Shown here one piece after another: positions 62,241-64,000 of a DNA stretch of 64,000 nt (position 1 is its first letter; each line of letters starts with the position of its first letter). This stretch comes from Todiramphus chloris collaris (taxonomy: Eukaryota > Chordata > Aves > Coraciiformes > Alcedinidae): positions 498,907-562,906 of the forward strand of contig JANVCC010009742.1 of assembly GCA_025345505.1 (NCBI GenBank), given 5' to 3'. The position numbers and the translations under genes were made by a program. The notes under the pieces are model-generated. The model was not told the origin of the DNA and did not search any database. It worked only from the letters and a program-made list of their open reading frames with translations.

Positions 62241-63356
62241 ATGAGCGACGAACCCGATGCCGGATTGCGAAAACCAGACGATGCCAACCCTGCTCCCCTG
62301 CGCCGGGGCTGGACCACGGGCGCCTGTGCGACCGCCGCAACCAAGGCCGCGCTGATTGCCCTGATAACGGGTGAATTTCCCGATCCGGTCGCCATCATCC
62401 TGCCAAAGGGCGAGGTCCCGCATTTTCCGCTGGCGCTCGAATCAATCGGCGACGGCTATGCCATCGCCGGGATCGTCAAGGATGCCGGCGATGACCCTGA
62501 CGTTACCCATGGCGCCACCATCATCTCCACGGTCCATCCCGCCGCGCCCGGCAGCGGTATCCGGTTTGTCGCAGGCGAAGGCGTTGGCACCGTCACCCTG
62601 CCGGGCCTGCCGATTCCGCCGGGTGAAGCGGCCATCAACCCCGTGCCGCGCGCCATGATGACCGCCATCTGCGAGGAAATCTGCGCCCAGTACGACCTGC
62701 CCGCCGATCTTGTCGTGACCATCTCCGTACCGGAAGGCGAGGAACTGGCGAAGAAAACCTGGAACCCGCGCCTCGGCATCATCGGCGGCATCTCCATTCT
62801 CGGCACGACAGGTATCGTCCACCCCTTCTCCTGCGCGGCATGGATACACTCGATCCATCGCGGCATCGACGTATCCCGCGCCGCAGGGCTTACCCATGTG
62901 CTGGCGGCAACCGGTTCGACCTCCGAGGATGCGGCGCAGGCGATCTACGATCTGCCCGATATAGCGCTGCTCGACATGGGCGATTTCGCCGGGGGGCTCC
63001 TCAAATATCTGCGGGTCCACCCCATCGACCGGCTGACCATCGCGGGCGGCTTCGCCAAGCTGACCAAGCTGGCACAGGGCGCGCTCGACCTGCACTCCGC
63101 CCGCAGCCAGGTCAGCATGGCATTTCTGGCCGACGAAGCGGAAAAGCTTGGTTTCGACAAGGATATGAGGGAGCGGATTCTGAATGCCAACACCGCGCAG
63201 GAAGTGCTTGAAATGACTCAAGGGTTTGGCATCGACCTGCCGAAGTCCATCGCCGAAAAAGCCAAGGCCGTGGCGCTCGCCACCCTCAGGGGTGCGCCTG
63301 TCGCGGTGGAAATAATCGTGACCGACCGCAAGGGGACAATCCTTGCCCGCCTCTGA
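62241..63356 (+). CDS. cbiD: Cobalt-precorrin-5B (C1)-methyltransferase CbiD
   Basis: This 371-residue enzyme methylates C1 of the corrin ring. The N-terminal block LRRGWTTGACATAATKAAL and the central GGISILGTTGIVHPFSCAAW are diagnostic. In aerobic pathways C1 methylation is normally done by CobF. Having CbiD beside CobK suggests CbiD fills that step here, which is a known replacement in Rhizobiales as far as I recall. Starts at 62205 and 62241 are both possible, and 62241 gives the shorter M-S-D-E N-terminus common in relatives. Confidence 0.88.
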   Translation: MSDEPDAGLRKPDDANPAPLRRGWTTGACATAATKAALIALITGEFPDPVAIILPKGEVPHFPLALESIGDGYAIAGIVKDAGDDPDVTHGATIISTVHPAAPGSGIRFVAGEGVGTVTLPGLPIPPGEAAINPVPRAMMTAICEEICAQYDLPADLVVTISVPEGEELAKKTWNPRLGIIGGISILGTTGIVHPFSCAAWIHSIHRGIDVSRAAGLTHVLAATGSTSEDAAQAIYDLPDIALLDMGDFAGGLLKYLRVHPIDRLTIAGGFAKLTKLAQGALDLHSARSQVSMAFLADEAEKLGFDKDMRERILNANTAQEVLEMTQGFGIDLPKSIAEKAKAVALATLRGAPVAVEIIVTDRKGTILARL

Positions 63357-64000
63357 TCGTCCTGTGCTTATCCTCGGCGGCACGGCGGAAGCGGTCAAGC
63401 TTGCCGCCGCGCTTGTCGCCCTTGGCTATCGGACAATCTCATCGCTGGCAGGCCGCACCAGCAATCCCGGCAGGATCGACGGCGACGTGCGCACCGGCGG
63501 TTTTGGCGGCGCGGACGGCCTTGCCGCCTATATCCGCAGGGAAGGCATAGCCCTGCTCGTCGATGCGACCCACCCCTTCGCCACGCAGATATCGGACAAT
63601 GCGCGCGCGGCGGCGGATGCCACGGGCGTACCCTTCGTCCGGCTGGAGCGGCCGGACTGGCAGCGCAAGCCCGGCGATGCCTGGACCAGCGTCACAAGCC
63701 TTGACGAAGCGGTTTGCGCCATTCCCGCAAAGGCCCGGATATTGCTGGCGCTCGGCCGCCAGCACATCGCCCCCTTCTCCAGACGAAGCGACGTGTACTT
63801 TGTCGTGCGCATGATCGATCCGCCGGAAACGCCGCTCGACCTGCATGATTTCGAGCTGGAACTGTCCAAGCCGGGCAAGAAGGATGAGGAAGCCGCGTTT
63901 CTCACCCGCAAGCGCCTCACCCATATCGTCTGCCGCAACTCCGGCGGCGCCGCATCCTATGCCAAGATCGCCGCGGCGCGGGAGCTTGGATTGCCCGTCA
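63343..64000 (+). CDS. cobK: Precorrin-6A reductase CobK, 5' part (runs off the window)
   Basis: CobK reduces precorrin-6A with NADPH. The frame starts at TTG 63343 after AAGGGG and overlaps the end of cbiD by 14 nt. A GTG at 63364 is an alternative. VLILGGTAEAVKLAAALV, VDATHPFATQISDNA, RLERPDWQ and ILLALGRQHIAPF are the family blocks in the expected order. The last visible residues are in the C-terminal nucleotide-binding half, and the stop lies beyond base 64000. The overlap with cbiD suggests coupled translation. Confidence 0.88.
   Translation, partial: MPASDRPVLILGGTAEAVKLAAALVALGYRTISSLAGRTSNPGRIDGDVRTGGFGGADGLAAYIRREGIALLVDATHPFATQISDNARAAADATGVPFVRLERPDWQRKPGDAWTSVTSLDEAVCAIPAKARILLALGRQHIAPFSRRSDVYFVVRMIDPPETPLDLHDFELELSKPGKKDEEAAFLTRKRLTHIVCRNSGGAASYAKIAAARELGLPV

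Noticed and set aside
1..64000. tRNA, rRNA, CRISPR arrays, prophage or intact insertion sequences
   Set aside because: None was recognised on either strand by reading for cloverleaf-like sequences, regularly spaced repeats, or transposase and integrase motifs.

Overview
The window is GC-rich, gene-dense, intron-free bacterial DNA. It fits the Hyphomicrobiales (Rhizobiales), most likely the Brucellaceae/Phyllobacteriaceae. The best markers are an Omp2-type porin, the AcpXL/LpxXL cluster that puts a very-long-chain fatty acid on lipid A, a Rhizobiales-type phosphonate (phn) cluster, and a cobalamin gene set with CbiD and CobK. Genus cannot be fixed from the sequence alone. Two runs of exactly 100 N (31991-32090 and 59166-59265) show a scaffolded draft. 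They interrupt phnH and cobC.

Layout. 0-8.4 kb: end of mobA and mobB (molybdenum cofactor), a polar amino-acid ABC transporter lacking an ATPase gene, a GST, a penicillin-acylase-family Ntn hydrolase, a beta-hydroxyacid dehydrogenase and a GAPDH divergent from a TetR regulator. 9.2-14.8 kb: Lrp/AsnC regulator, a three-gene set (membrane-anchored nuclease, GST, Fe-S uracil-DNA glycosylase), an orphan membrane histidine kinase, DoxX, and a small membrane protein divergent from a MarR regulator. 14.8-20.1 kb: cobT/cobS, DUF1289 plus an aspartic protease, dusA and the porin.

20.2-33.4 kb: a nearly complete C-P lyase locus, almost all on the minus strand: phnGHIJKL and a hexapeptide acyltransferase, then phnCDE1E2, then DUF1045-phnM-phnN, with the repressor gene phnF divergent at the head. 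A 270-bp TA-flanked inverted-repeat element sits between phnE2 and DUF1045 and supplies the last base of the phnE2 stop codon. 33.6-41.3 kb: a ParB-fold protein overlapping a SulP anion transporter, a flavin oxidase-like protein, kdgK, an aldose epimerase, gabD and an AEC transporter.

41.4-46.9 kb: a secreted histidine-phosphatase-like protein that has lost its catalytic residues, then acpXL, a ketosynthase without the active-site Cys, a normal ketosynthase, a zinc-type dehydrogenase and lpxXL. 46.9-51.5 kb: a cytoplasmic molybdoenzyme with Fe-S and membrane-anchor subunits, resembling SoeABC sulfite dehydrogenase. 51.7-58.1 kb: an ArgE/DapE peptidase and a peptide ABC transporter whose operon is split by a palindromic repeat. 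58.1-64 kb: cobD-cobC-cobB-cobA on the minus strand and cbiD-cobK on the plus strand. Together with cobT/cobS they cover several steps of aerobic cobalamin synthesis.

The least ordinary items are the element that forms the phnE2 stop, the pseudo-phosphatase beside the VLCFA cluster, the KS/CLF-like ketosynthase pair with no fabZ between it and acpXL, the large extracytoplasmic insert in PhnE2, and the translationally coupled ParB-like/SulP pair. No CRISPR array, tRNA, rRNA, prophage or intact insertion sequence was recognised.
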